From positions 1 through 26,962 of the forward strand of contig JAIRZR010000091.1 of assembly GCA_031267155.1 (NCBI GenBank): a DNA stretch of 26,962 bases, in the 5' to 3' direction. Origin of the DNA: Prevotellaceae bacterium (GTDB taxonomy: Bacteria > Bacteroidota > Bacteroidia > Bacteroidales > UBA932). The notes under the pieces are model-generated. The model did no database searches, was not told where the DNA came from, and saw only the letters and a program-made list of their open reading frames with translations. The translations under genes and the position numbers were made by a program. Below are positions 1 to 7,660 of this stretch, one piece after another (position 1 is the stretch's first letter; each line of letters opens with the position of its first letter).

Positions 1-20
1 AAAAACGAAGATACCGCGTG

Positions 21-89
21 TCATCCCTGACGGGATTTTGCTGGACAATGAATTGATTTCTACCAATATTTCATCCCTGACGGGATTTT
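21..89. repeat. Two copies of a short palindromic extragenic repeat
   Basis: The same 19-bp word, TCATCCCTGACGGGATTTT, occurs at 21-39 and 71-89, exactly 50 bp apart. Its core ATCCC-TGAC-GGGAT is a small hairpin. A related hairpin (TGCCC-TGC-GGGCA) lies at about 188-200. There are only two copies, the spacer is not flanked by further repeats, and no cas gene is visible, so I read these as dispersed extragenic palindromes and not a CRISPR array. The rest of 1-371 holds no gene that I can see. Confidence 0.6.
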
Positions 90-371
90 TGATTCCGGCA
101 ATGTTATATGCTTTTTGCATTAAATCCTTTAATGGGGGACTAACGGGGTTGTGAAGGTGTGTTGGACAAATTTCTATTGATATTAATGCCCTGCGGGCAA
201 TTGGACATGGCAATTTTATTTCAGCAATTAAATTTGTAACATTAAACATTTATACGTTATTTATTTTTCATTTCTATATAACAGTCTTCAAAAGAGTCGT
301 CCTTAAACATGTCAAAATCACTGTTTAATAATCTTTAACAGAAAAAACAGACGCAAGTTAAAATTTTATAC

Positions 372-379
372 TACATTTG
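372..379 (+). promoter_or_regulatory. Putative -7 element of the nuoA promoter
   Basis: TACATTTG followed by C matches the Bacteroidetes -7 consensus TAnnTTTG. It lies 43 nt upstream of the nuoA ATG. I see no good TTTG -33 element at the expected spacing, so only the -7 half is supported. Confidence 0.5.
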
Positions 380-422
380 CCGCCTTAAAAATGTAAATTG
401 AAATTGATATAATTGTATATTT

Positions 423-776
423 ATGAGCAATTCTGCTTTATTTCTTGTAGCTTTTTTGACCGCCATATTCATGGTAGGGGCTGCGTTGATTATCGCCAAA
501 CTGTTAGCGCCGCACTCGCGGAACCGCTTGAAAGGAGAGCCTTACGAGTGCGGGATTCCGACGCGCGGCGCCTCATGGATGCAGTTTCGCGTGGGTTATT
601 ACCTGTTTGCCATTCTTTATCTGATATTTGACGTCGAGACGGTACTGCTGTTTCCATGGGCTACAGTAGTGAAGGATTTAGGGATTAACGGATTGGTTTG
701 TGTCGGGTTTTTCCTGCTGATACTGACACTTGGACTTGCTTATGCATGGAAAAAAGGAGCGCTGAAATGGAAGTAA
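423..776 (+). CDS. nuoA: NADH-quinone oxidoreductase subunit A (complex I)
   Basis: A 117-residue membrane subunit of the proton-pumping complex I. It has three hydrophobic segments, at about residues 5-25, 60-80 and 87-108. The conserved loop KGEPYECGIP is followed by FRVGYYLFAILYLIFDVETV, which is diagnostic of NuoA; the acidic FDVE sits at the membrane-arm interface. The ATG at 423 gives the normal length for the family. A longer reading from 413 lies in another frame and is spurious. The end overlaps the chosen nuoB start by 10 bp, which indicates translational coupling. It is the first gene of a nuoA-B-CD-H-I-J series on the plus strand. Confidence 0.97.
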   Translation: MSNSALFLVAFLTAIFMVGAALIIAKLLAPHSRNRLKGEPYECGIPTRGASWMQFRVGYYLFAILYLIFDVETVLLFPWATVVKDLGINGLVCVGFFLLILTLGLAYAWKKGALKWK

Positions 777-1381
777 AAAACATAAATGTCCGCAACATGA
801 AATACGGGGATTTCAATGACAACGAATACCTCGAACAGTATGTGGAAGAATTGAAAAAGAACGGAGTAAACGTTCTCGTCGGCAAACTGAACGACCTGAT
901 CAACTGGGGACGTTCAAATTCCGTCTGGCCCCTGACTTTTGCCACAAGCTGTTGTGGCATAGAGTTTATGTGTGTCGGAGGGGCGCACACCGATTTTGCG
1001 CGTTTCGGCTGGGAAGTTTACCGTAACAGTCCCCGTCAGGCGGATGTAATTTTTGTTTTCGGGACGATTGTCCACAAAATGGCGCCTGTGCTGAAACGCC
1101 TTTACGAGCAGTTAGCCGAACCGAAATACGTGATAGCCGTGGGCAGCTGTGCGATTGGAGGCGGTCCCTTCAAAAATTCGTATCATGTAGTGAAGGGAGT
1201 GAACGAGATTATTCCCGTTGACGTTTACGTTCCCGGCTGTCCGCCGCGTCCCGACGCCATATTATATGGAATGATGCAGCTGTCGCGAAAAATAAAGGTA
1301 CAGGACTTTTTCAAGCTGACAGTTGAAAACGAATCTGTTGACAATAATCCCCAATCCGAAAACGAAGATGAACAGGATTGA
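767..1381 (+). CDS. nuoB: NADH-quinone oxidoreductase subunit B (N2 iron-sulfur subunit)
   Basis: A 204-residue peripheral subunit that holds the terminal [4Fe-4S] cluster N2, which passes electrons to quinone. All four cluster ligands are visible: the Cys62-Cys63 pair in TSCCGIEFMCVGG, Cys128 in GSCAIGGGPF, and Cys158 in VPGCPPRPDA. I chose the ATG at 767 because the protein then begins MEVKNINVRN. The open frame extends upstream to 698, but that part lies inside nuoA and encodes unrelated sequence. The C-terminal tail after about residue 185 is acidic and poorly conserved, and overlaps the start of nuoCD by 14 bp. Confidence 0.97.
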   Translation: MEVKNINVRNMKYGDFNDNEYLEQYVEELKKNGVNVLVGKLNDLINWGRSNSVWPLTFATSCCGIEFMCVGGAHTDFARFGWEVYRNSPRQADVIFVFGTIVHKMAPVLKRLYEQLAEPKYVIAVGSCAIGGGPFKNSYHVVKGVNEIIPVDVYVPGCPPRPDAILYGMMQLSRKIKVQDFFKLTVENESVDNNPQSENEDEQD

Positions 1382-3002
1382 GGAAAAAATTTCCGCGCTT
1401 GGATATGCGCAGACGGAATACCGGGAAAACACGCTCACAGTCAGCGTGCCGAAGGATAAAGCGTATGAAATTGCCGCAATGCTGCGCAATGAAGAAAACT
1501 TCGATTTCCTTTTCGATATGACAGGAATGGATTATGGCGACAGTCTTGGCGTAATCTATTATTTATCACAATCATCCAGCCCGCGGAATATGATAGCGCT
1601 GAAAACCGGCGTCGATGACCGGGAAAAGCCGGAACTTTTTTCCGTACATGATTTATGGGATTCCGCCAATGTCTATGAACGTGAGGTTTATGATTTTTTT
1701 GGCATCAGGTTTATCAATCATCCCGACATGCGGCGCATATTTTTACGGGCAGACTGGAAAGGCTATCCCCTGCGCAAGGATTACGACGCCGATCCGGCTG
1801 TCAACCCCGTACCGCTGGAAAATGAACTCCTCGAAGATATGGAGACCTCGCCTTCCATTTCGATGATTATGGGCGAAGAAACCGAAAGCGTTCACAAGCT
1901 GTTTGACAGCAGCGAATACATTATCAATTTCGGACCCCAGCACCCTGCCACACACGGCGTTCTGCATCTGAGAATATCGCTTGACGGAGAGATTATCAGT
2001 AAAATAGACCCCAATTTCGGATACATCCACAGGGGGATTGAAAAAATGTGCGAAACGTACACATATCCTCAGATTCTGCATCTTACGGACAGGCTCGACT
2101 ATCTGTCGGGGACAATCAACCGCCATGCAGTGTGTCTGTGCTGCGAAAGGGCGCTTGCGCTCGAAGTTCCGCAGCGGGCTGTGTATGTGCGTACTGTTAT
2201 AGACGAGCTTACCAGAATTGCGTCCCACCTGATTGGCTGGGGTTCAATGTGTATGGATATGGGAGCTGTAACTGCGTTTATGTACGGACTGCGTGACCGC
2301 GAGAAGATTATGGATATTTTCGAAGAAACATCCGGCGGACGCCTGATGGTGAACTACAATGTAATAGGCGGCATAGCCGGCGACATTCATCCCGATTTTT
2401 GCAGGAAAGTGAAGGAATTTATTCCATACATGCGCAAGATGCTGAAAGAGCATCATTTGCTCTTTACGGGCAATCCCATTGCGCGCGGACGAATGAACGG
2501 TATCGGATATATGAGCAGGGAAAAAGCCATATCGCTTGGCGCAAGCGGTCCAAGCGGGCGGGCGTCGGGCTGGCACAACGATATTCGCAAAATAGAACCT
2601 TATGCGGCATACGGTAAAGTTGATTTTGAAGAGATTATACATGAAGGAGGCATGACTTTCGACCGTTACATCATCCGTCTGGAAGAGATAGAACAGTCGC
2701 TGCGCATCATAGAACAGTTGATTGACAATATTCCCGAAGGAGCTTATAAAGAAAAGACAAAGGCGATAATCCGCCTTCCCGAAGGAGAATTTTTCCAGCG
2801 CGTCGAAAATGCAAGGGGACAGTTTGGCGTATATATCAGCAGCAAAGGCGACAAAAGCCCCTACCGCGTGAAATTCCGTTCGCCCTCATTAGTTCTGGTG
2901 GGCGCCCTCAAGGAGATTGCGACCGCCCCGCGAACTAAGGTAGCCGATTTGATAATGCTTGGAGGTTCACTCGATTATGTGATACCGTGTATCGACAGGT
3001 AA
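1368..3002 (+). CDS. nuoC: NADH-quinone oxidoreductase subunits C and D, fused
   Basis: A 544-residue fusion of the 30-kDa NuoC (about residues 1-150) and 49-kDa NuoD (about 180-544) subunits; nuoCD is the usual name. The NuoC part has the signature HDLWDSANVYEREVYDFFGI followed by RADWKGYPLRKD. The NuoD part starts at the quinone-site motif INFGPQHPATHGVLH (Gly189) and contains the IHRGIEKMCE helix and the C-terminal GGSLDYVIPCIDR. The fusion occurs in Bacteroidetes and enterobacteria. The ATG at 1368 is preferred over upstream in-frame codons inside nuoB because MNRIEEKISALGY starts a normal NuoC. No nuoE, F or G follows, matching the Bacteroidetes-type complex that lacks the NADH-oxidising module. 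Confidence 0.96.
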   Translation: MNRIEEKISALGYAQTEYRENTLTVSVPKDKAYEIAAMLRNEENFDFLFDMTGMDYGDSLGVIYYLSQSSSPRNMIALKTGVDDREKPELFSVHDLWDSANVYEREVYDFFGIRFINHPDMRRIFLRADWKGYPLRKDYDADPAVNPVPLENELLEDMETSPSISMIMGEETESVHKLFDSSEYIINFGPQHPATHGVLHLRISLDGEIISKIDPNFGYIHRGIEKMCETYTYPQILHLTDRLDYLSGTINRHAVCLCCERALALEVPQRAVYVRTVIDELTRIASHLIGWGSMCMDMGAVTAFMYGLRDREKIMDIFEETSGGRLMVNYNVIGGIAGDIHPDFCRKVKEFIPYMRKMLKEHHLLFTGNPIARGRMNGIGYMSREKAISLGASGPSGRASGWHNDIRKIEPYAAYGKVDFEEIIHEGGMTFDRYIIRLEEIEQSLRIIEQLIDNIPEGAYKEKTKAIIRLPEGEFFQRVENARGQFGVYISSKGDKSPYRVKFRSPSLVLVGALKEIATAPRTKVADLIMLGGSLDYVIPCIDR

Positions 3003-3047
3003 AGTGTTTGAAAATGAGTAAAGACAGGATAAAAGAAAGATAGCAAA

Positions 3048-4397
3048 TTGAAAAAAGAGTCTCAACATATTGAATTGAAAGAAAGCTGGAGGGATGAATA
3101 CCTGAAAACAGTATCGGCGTATGCAAACACTGCCGGCGGTCGTTTGTACCTTGGGATTCGCGACGATGGAGAAGTTTGCGGTATTAACAACATATCCAAA
3201 CTGCTGGAAGATTTACCCAATAAAATCATGAGCATATTGGGCGTTCAGGCGGATATTCGCGAACACAGCAAAAATAATTTGAAATATCTTGAAATAAGGA
3301 TAAATAAAAGTTCTTATCCTGTTTCCTTTCATGGACGCTTTTATATTCGCAGCGGAAGTGTAACCCGGGAATTGAAAGGAAATGCTTTGCAAACATTTCT
3401 GCTTACAGCCAATAATCTGACCTGGGATGAAATAACTGTTCCGGACGTCTCGTGGGATGATATTGACGAAAATACAGTACGCCTGTTTGTTCGTAAAGCC
3501 ATACAGTCGAATCGTTTACCCCTGGATGTCAACGAAAGCAAAATTCCGGATTTGTTTGAAAGGTTAGATTTATCAAAAAATGGCGTTTTGACGCGGGCAG
3601 CTCTGTTGCTTTTTTCAAAACGTCCCACCCGTTATTTTCTGCTTGCCGTCTGTAAAATAGGACGTTTCCGCGGCAACAGTCATGCCGATTTAGCCACGGA
3701 CGACGTAATAGAATGTCCGCTGTTCCAGATGCCCGACCGTATTATGGAATTGCTTATTGCGAAATATATGCAAAAAAACTTTACATACAGCGGCTTGCAG
3801 CGCATAGAAACTTTGGAATATCCTGAAATTGCATTGCGTGAGGCGATTTTGAATGCAATCATACATCGTAACTATGGCGGCAATACTTTCTTTACTGTCA
3901 AAGTTTTCGACAACAGTCTGGAATTGTGGAATGAAGGTGAATTGATGTTTCCTCTGGATATAAAATCCTTGAAGAAACAGCACTTGTCGCGTTTGCGAAA
4001 TAAACTGATAGCCAATATATTTTATCGTTCGGGACAAATAGAAGCATGGGGACAGGGTACGTTAAAAATGCTGGATGATGCACATAAAGGGAAATATCCC
4101 CTGCCTGAATTTGCAGATTTTGAGGACGGTATATTAGTTAAGTTTGATAAAAAAATATTTGAAACAGAACAGCAGGCGCCGGATGTTTCCGAAATCAAAC
4201 ATGCTGATAAAGTATTGAAATTGATTGGAGAAAATCCGCAGATTACAGTCAAAATGATGGCAAACGAACTTTCTATGTCAGAAAGAAATGTAAAACGAAT
4301 TTTAATAGAACTTGTAAATGCAAAAGTAATAGACAGAACTGGGTCAAATAAGACAGGTAACTGGGTGATTATTAGCGATACGACAGAGATGTCCTAA
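3048..4397 (+). CDS. AlbA_2 (Schlafen-type) domain, ATPase and wHTH putative regulator
   Basis: A 449-residue protein of the family often labelled RecG-like or putative transcriptional regulator. An AlbA_2 domain lies at about residues 5-115 (ELKESWRDEYLKTVSAYANT and GGRLYLGIRDDGEVCGI). A HATPase_c_4-type domain follows at about 255-350 (LREAILNAIIHRNYGG, then EAWGQGTLKML). A C-terminal winged helix lies at about 385-447 (MMANELSMSERNVKRIL). TTG at 3048 is the only plausible start: an in-frame TAA lies at 3030 and the next in-frame ATG would remove part of AlbA_2. The gene interrupts the nuo operon between nuoCD and nuoH, 45 bp after nuoCD. It looks more AT-rich than nuo, suggesting acquisition. 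Its last codons run into the first unit of the 12-bp repeat array. Its role here is unknown; DNA or RNA binding is inferred from the domains. Confidence 0.85.
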   Translation: MKKESQHIELKESWRDEYLKTVSAYANTAGGRLYLGIRDDGEVCGINNISKLLEDLPNKIMSILGVQADIREHSKNNLKYLEIRINKSSYPVSFHGRFYIRSGSVTRELKGNALQTFLLTANNLTWDEITVPDVSWDDIDENTVRLFVRKAIQSNRLPLDVNESKIPDLFERLDLSKNGVLTRAALLLFSKRPTRYFLLAVCKIGRFRGNSHADLATDDVIECPLFQMPDRIMELLIAKYMQKNFTYSGLQRIETLEYPEIALREAILNAIIHRNYGGNTFFTVKVFDNSLELWNEGELMFPLDIKSLKKQHLSRLRNKLIANIFYRSGQIEAWGQGTLKMLDDAHKGKYPLPEFADFEDGILVKFDKKIFETEQQAPDVSEIKHADKVLKLIGENPQITVKMMANELSMSERNVKRILIELVNAKVIDRTGSNKTGNWVIISDTTEMS

Positions 4398-4619
4398 TAA
4401 ATGTCCTAATAAATGTCCTGTTAGATGTCCTAATAAATGTCCTAATAAAATTAAAAAATTGATTAACAGAACAGTAAAAAATGAATGATTATAGAAATAA
4501 AAGGTAAAAAACATTTGATAATGGCATTTAAACGATTAATTATTAGAATAGTATAAATTATGTCCCCATAAATGTCACCATAAATGTCACCATAAATGTC
4601 ACCATAAATGTCACCATAA
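4389..4619 (+). repeat. Two five-unit arrays of 12-bp tandem repeats
   Basis: Array 1 (4389-4448) is five units of ATGTCCTAATAA; the third unit varies (ATGTCCTGTTAG). Array 2 (4560-4619) is one ATGTCCCCATAA unit plus four ATGTCACCATAA units. Each array is followed by similar sequence, AATTAAAAAATTGATTAACA at 4449 and AATTAAAAGATTGATTGACA at 4620. The whole block therefore looks like a 171-bp duplication whose arrays have since become uniform separately. In one frame the units read Met-Ser-stop or Met-Ser-Pro-stop; in another they read V-L-I-N and V-T-I-N. The first unit contains the stop codon of the upstream AlbA_2 gene. The rest of 4398-4731 shows no gene. Confidence 0.9.
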
Positions 4620-4731
4620 AAATTAAAAGATTGATTGACAGAACAGATAAAGTAAGAATGAATGATTAATAATTTTAGAATAAGAGAAATATGATAAACA
4701 GGGTTAAAACGCTTAACAGATTAACAGTTAT

Positions 4732-5781
4732 ATGATTATGATGTGGATAGATAATATATTGCGTACGTATCTGGGAGATACATGGGCGCTGATTGCGGAA
4801 TTTGTCCTTATTGCCATAGCATTATTGACTGTGTATGCGGTGCTTGCGCTCATACTGATATATGCCGAGCGTAAAATTTGCGGCTTTTTCCAGTGCCGGA
4901 TTGGACCGAACAGAGTTGGAAAGTGGGGCATCCTGCAGTCTGTAGCCGATATGGTTAAGATTTTGCTTAAAGAGTTGATACACATCAATCGTGCCGACCA
5001 TTTTCTGTTCCGTCTGGCTTCTTTTGTTATTATTGCAGCCTCGATATGTACTTTTGCTGCTTTGCCGTTTGCCGACGGCGCTCATATAATTGACTTTAAC
5101 ATAGGGATTTTCTATCTTTTAGCGGTTTCGTCGCTTGGAGTTGTGGGCATTCTTATGGCGGGCTGGTCGAGCAACAGCAAATATACCATGATTGGAGCCA
5201 TGCGCAGCGGCGCGCAGCTGATAAGCTACGAAATATCAGCGGGTTTATCCCTGTTAACCATAGTGATTCTGTCGGGGACGATGCAAATATCGGAAATCGT
5301 TGCACAACAGTCGGAAATGTGGTTTATCTTCAAGGGGCACATTCCCGCATGTCTGGCATTTTTGACCTATCTCATTGCAGGTCATGCCGAAACCAACCGG
5401 GGACCTTTCGATCTTCCCGAAGCGGAATCGGAACTGACAGCCGGATATCACACCGAATATTCCGGTATCCAGTTCGGCTTTTTTTACCTCGCCGAATACC
5501 TGAACATGTTTATTATCGCAGGAATAGCGAGCACAATGTTCCTTGGCGGGTGGATGCCTTTTCACATCCCGGGCTGGGATTCGTTCAATGGCATAATGGA
5601 TTACATACCTTCGGCAGTATGGTTTTTCGGTAAAACATTCTTTTGCGTATTTCTTGCCCTCTGGGTTCGCTGGTCGTTTCCGCGACTGAGGATTGACCAG
5701 CTGCTGAATCTCGAGTGGAAGATATTGATGCCGATATGTTTAATTAATTTGATACTGATGACCCTTATTGTGGTATTATAA
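4732..5781 (+). CDS. nuoH: NADH-quinone oxidoreductase subunit H
   Basis: A 349-residue polytopic membrane subunit of complex I that lines the quinone chamber and joins the peripheral and membrane arms. Diagnostic stretches are AERKICGFFQCRIGPNRVG near residue 45, AGHAETNRGPFDLPEAESEL near residue 220, and HTEYSGIQFGFFYLAEYLNM directly after it. Eight or so hydrophobic segments are spread along the whole length, as expected. ATG codons at 4732, 4738 and 4741 are all possible starts; the first is used here. It lies 334 bp after the AlbA_2 gene and not directly behind nuoCD, so its transcription must either cross that cassette or start within it. Confidence 0.97.
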   Translation: MIMMWIDNILRTYLGDTWALIAEFVLIAIALLTVYAVLALILIYAERKICGFFQCRIGPNRVGKWGILQSVADMVKILLKELIHINRADHFLFRLASFVIIAASICTFAALPFADGAHIIDFNIGIFYLLAVSSLGVVGILMAGWSSNSKYTMIGAMRSGAQLISYEISAGLSLLTIVILSGTMQISEIVAQQSEMWFIFKGHIPACLAFLTYLIAGHAETNRGPFDLPEAESELTAGYHTEYSGIQFGFFYLAEYLNMFIIAGIASTMFLGGWMPFHIPGWDSFNGIMDYIPSAVWFFGKTFFCVFLALWVRWSFPRLRIDQLLNLEWKILMPICLINLILMTLIVVL

Positions 5782-5802
5782 ATGTAAAATGAATTATGAA
5801 TT

Positions 5803-6315
5803 ATGAAAGAAGGGTTTAGATATATAAAGGAAATATTTACAGGCTGTTACCGGCTGCTTCAGGGCATGTATATCACACTGCTGAACATGCTGCGCCCGAA
5901 GGTAACTCAGCAATATCCCGAAAACAGGGGAAAAAAAGTATATCCCGAACGTTTCCGTGGATTGCTGACAATGCCGCACAATGAACAGAATCAGCACAAA
6001 TGTACCGCTTGCGGAATTTGTATGATGAACTGTCCCAACGGAACAATTGAGATTATAAACAAAACAATTGAAACGAAGATAGATACTGTAACGCCGGAAG
6101 GGGAAACCAGAACTGTTACCAAAACGAAAAAGGTACTCGACCGGTATATCTACGATTTGGGAAGCTGCACATTCTGTGCGCTTTGCACTTCCTCGTGTCC
6201 CCAGAATGCAATCGAATGGTCGAACGCATTTGAACATTCTGTATTTACGAGAAACAGGCTGTATAAACAGTTGAACATGGAAGGCTCGGAACTGATAATC
6301 AAAAATAAGGAATAA
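5803..6315 (+). CDS. nuoI: NADH-quinone oxidoreductase subunit I (2x[4Fe-4S] ferredoxin-type)
   Basis: A 170-residue peripheral-arm subunit carrying clusters N6a and N6b. Two complete CxxCxxCxxxCP motifs are present: Cys67, 70, 73, 77 (CTACGICMMNCP) and Cys122, 125, 128, 132 (CTFCALCTSSCP). The stretch between them, about residues 85-112, is rich in Thr and Lys (KIDTVTPEGETRTVTKTKK), which is typical of Bacteroidetes versions as I recall them. The N-terminal 45 residues form the amphipathic region that docks on NuoH. The gene starts 21 bp after nuoH and ends one base before the nuoJ ATG, so the three genes are clearly an operon. Confidence 0.97.
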   Translation: MKEGFRYIKEIFTGCYRLLQGMYITLLNMLRPKVTQQYPENRGKKVYPERFRGLLTMPHNEQNQHKCTACGICMMNCPNGTIEIINKTIETKIDTVTPEGETRTVTKTKKVLDRYIYDLGSCTFCALCTSSCPQNAIEWSNAFEHSVFTRNRLYKQLNMEGSELIIKNKE

Positions 6316-6316
6316 T

Positions 6317-6838
6317 ATGGGAACAACAGCTAATTTGATAGCATTTTATACTTTGGGGACATTGATAATTGTCTCGTCCGTGCTTGCCGTTACATCCAAG
6401 AGGATGTTGCGGGCGGCGACTTATCTGCTTTTAGTACTGCTTGGTACGGCAGGCCTGTACTTGCTGCTGAACTATCATTTTCTTATGGGGGTGCAGTTGT
6501 CGGTATATGCGGGAGGTATTCTTATCCTCTTCATTTTCGCAATCCTGCTGACCAGCGCCAAGGGCGACAAGTTCGAACCGCGCGACAAACAGAAAGTCAT
6601 CTACGGAATAGTCGCCGCTCTGGCAGGCGTAGCGGTAACACTGTTCGTTACACTGAAATATAAGTTCCTGTTCCCTGATAACCCGACTATTGCAGGCGAC
6701 CAGGAGATAAATATGAAAGTCATAGGACAGGCGCTTGTGGGAACAGAAAAATACCAGTATCTCCTGCCTTTCGAGATTTTGGGAATCCTGCTGCTTGCCT
6801 GCGCTATAGGTGGGATATTGATTGCACGTAAACGATGA
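6317..6838 (+). CDS. nuoJ: NADH-quinone oxidoreductase subunit J
   Basis: A 173-residue membrane subunit with five predicted transmembrane helices. The conserved SVYAGGILILFIFAILLTS helix (about residues 61-79), which carries the pi-bulge region of ND6-type proteins, is intact. The C-terminal helix LLPFEILGILLLACAIGGIL is also typical. The ATG lies one base after the nuoI stop. The stop is at 6836-6838. In related genomes nuoK, L, M and N follow immediately; here the next 93 bp encode nothing recognisable and a DUF2867 gene comes next, so the operon is cut at this point. Confidence 0.95.
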   Translation: MGTTANLIAFYTLGTLIIVSSVLAVTSKRMLRAATYLLLVLLGTAGLYLLLNYHFLMGVQLSVYAGGILILFIFAILLTSAKGDKFEPRDKQKVIYGIVAALAGVAVTLFVTLKYKFLFPDNPTIAGDQEINMKVIGQALVGTEKYQYLLPFEILGILLLACAIGGILIARKR

Positions 6839-6931
6839 TGTTTTCAGTTGACGCGGGCAAATTGTCTGAATCAGAATTTATACACAAAGCAGGGTGAACC
6901 CGTTTTCGTAATTAATTGATAAGATGGAAAA

Positions 6932-7417
6932 ATGAAGGTGATTGTAAAGGCAGATAAAATTCCCGATAAATCCATAATCTCAAACGGATTTGGGAAAACG
7001 GACTATTGTGATTCGTATCGCATCGTCAAGCAGACAAATGAGACAGTGGATGGGATTACAACACAGATTTTCAGAATGCCGGGCTGGGTAATCGGGCTTA
7101 TGAAAATCAGGAACGGCATTGTCGAAATATTTGGATTAAGAAGCGGTGAAAACGTGAAAGAAGCAGCATATTATCCGGTTGGCTCAAAAGCCGGATATTT
7201 TACAGTCACAGAGCGTAATGCGAACGAAATCATTATGGGTGAAGACGACAGGCATTTATACTTCAGAACATCCGTACTGATTGATAGAGAACAATCATTT
7301 ATTTATCTCACAACCATTGTACGGTTTCATAACTTATGGGGTAGAATATATTTTCTGCCTGTTAAACCATTACACAGGCTTATCGTTAAATCGCTTCTGA
7401 AAAGACAAATACAGTAA
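6932..7417 (+). CDS. DUF2867 family protein
   Basis: A 161-residue protein that I match to DUF2867 from its overall pattern: an N-terminal DYCDSYRI box, MPGWVIGLMKIRNGIVEIFG in the middle (about residues 49-68), the IIMGEDDRHLYFRTSV box (about 99-114), and a C-terminal TTIVRFHNLWGRIYFLPVKP followed by HRLIVKSLLKR. No signal peptide or transmembrane segment is evident. The biochemical function of the family is not established. It sits between the truncated nuo operon and a mini-IS, 7 bp before the IS end, and has no link to complex I that I know of. The ATG at 6932 is the only reasonable start. Confidence 0.8.
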   Translation: MKVIVKADKIPDKSIISNGFGKTDYCDSYRIVKQTNETVDGITTQIFRMPGWVIGLMKIRNGIVEIFGLRSGENVKEAAYYPVGSKAGYFTVTERNANEIIMGEDDRHLYFRTSVLIDREQSFIYLTTIVRFHNLWGRIYFLPVKPLHRLIVKSLLKRQIQ

Positions 7418-7424
7418 ACCGGCT

Positions 7425-7660
7425 GGCATTGCTAATTAAATATATATTCGTCTCTTTGCAAAAAAATATACAAAATGAAATATCCTAAATGTTCATGTAA
7501 ACAAAGTGTTAAGTCAGGTAAAATCAAAGGGAAACAACGCTATAAATGCAAAGAGTGCGGCTGCAATTTAAAATCAACAGCCAAACCCCAATCCCTAAAA
7601 ATGTACTTCTATTGATGCATCACAGAAATGGAACATTATCTATACTTAATTAGCAATGCC
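7425..7660. mobile_element. 236-bp deletion derivative of an IS (mini-IS, MITE-like)
   Basis: The ends are inverted repeats. The left end reads GGCATTGCTAATTAAATATA (7425-7444). The right end, read on the minus strand from 7660, is GGCATTGCTAATTAAGTATA. The first 15 bp are identical and 19 of 20 match overall. Inside is only the N-terminal zinc-ribbon part of a transposase (7475-7615); the catalytic part is missing. This is what an internal deletion of an IS1-like element would leave, and such a copy could be moved in trans. No 8-9 bp target duplication is visible (flanks AAACCGGCT and TACTTGAGT). Confidence 0.8.
7475..7615 (+). pseudogene. Truncated IS1-type transposase (zinc-ribbon N-terminus only)
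   Basis: A 46-codon open frame beginning MKYPKCSCKQSVKSGKIKGK, with Cys6, Cys8, Cys25 and Cys28 forming a CxC...CxxC zinc ribbon (RYKCKECGCN). This arrangement, with a GKIKGKQRYKCKECG core, resembles the InsA-like N-terminus of IS1-family transposases. It stops at TGA 7613-7615, and no DDE domain follows before the right inverted repeat. It lies wholly inside the 236-bp inverted-repeat element and is a remnant. Confidence 0.75.

Noticed and set aside
21..89. Possible CRISPR array
   Set aside because: Only two repeats of 19 bp are present, each an imperfect hairpin typical of extragenic palindromes, with no third repeat downstream and no cas gene in the window.
698..766. Upstream extension of nuoB
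   Set aside because: The residues come from the nuoA coding sequence read in another frame and are unlike any NuoB N-terminus.
3014..3043. Nine-codon ORF (MSKDRIKER) before the AlbA_2 gene
   Set aside because: It is in a different frame from the AlbA_2 gene and too short to support. The AlbA_2 frame has a TAA at 3030, so the ORF cannot be its start.
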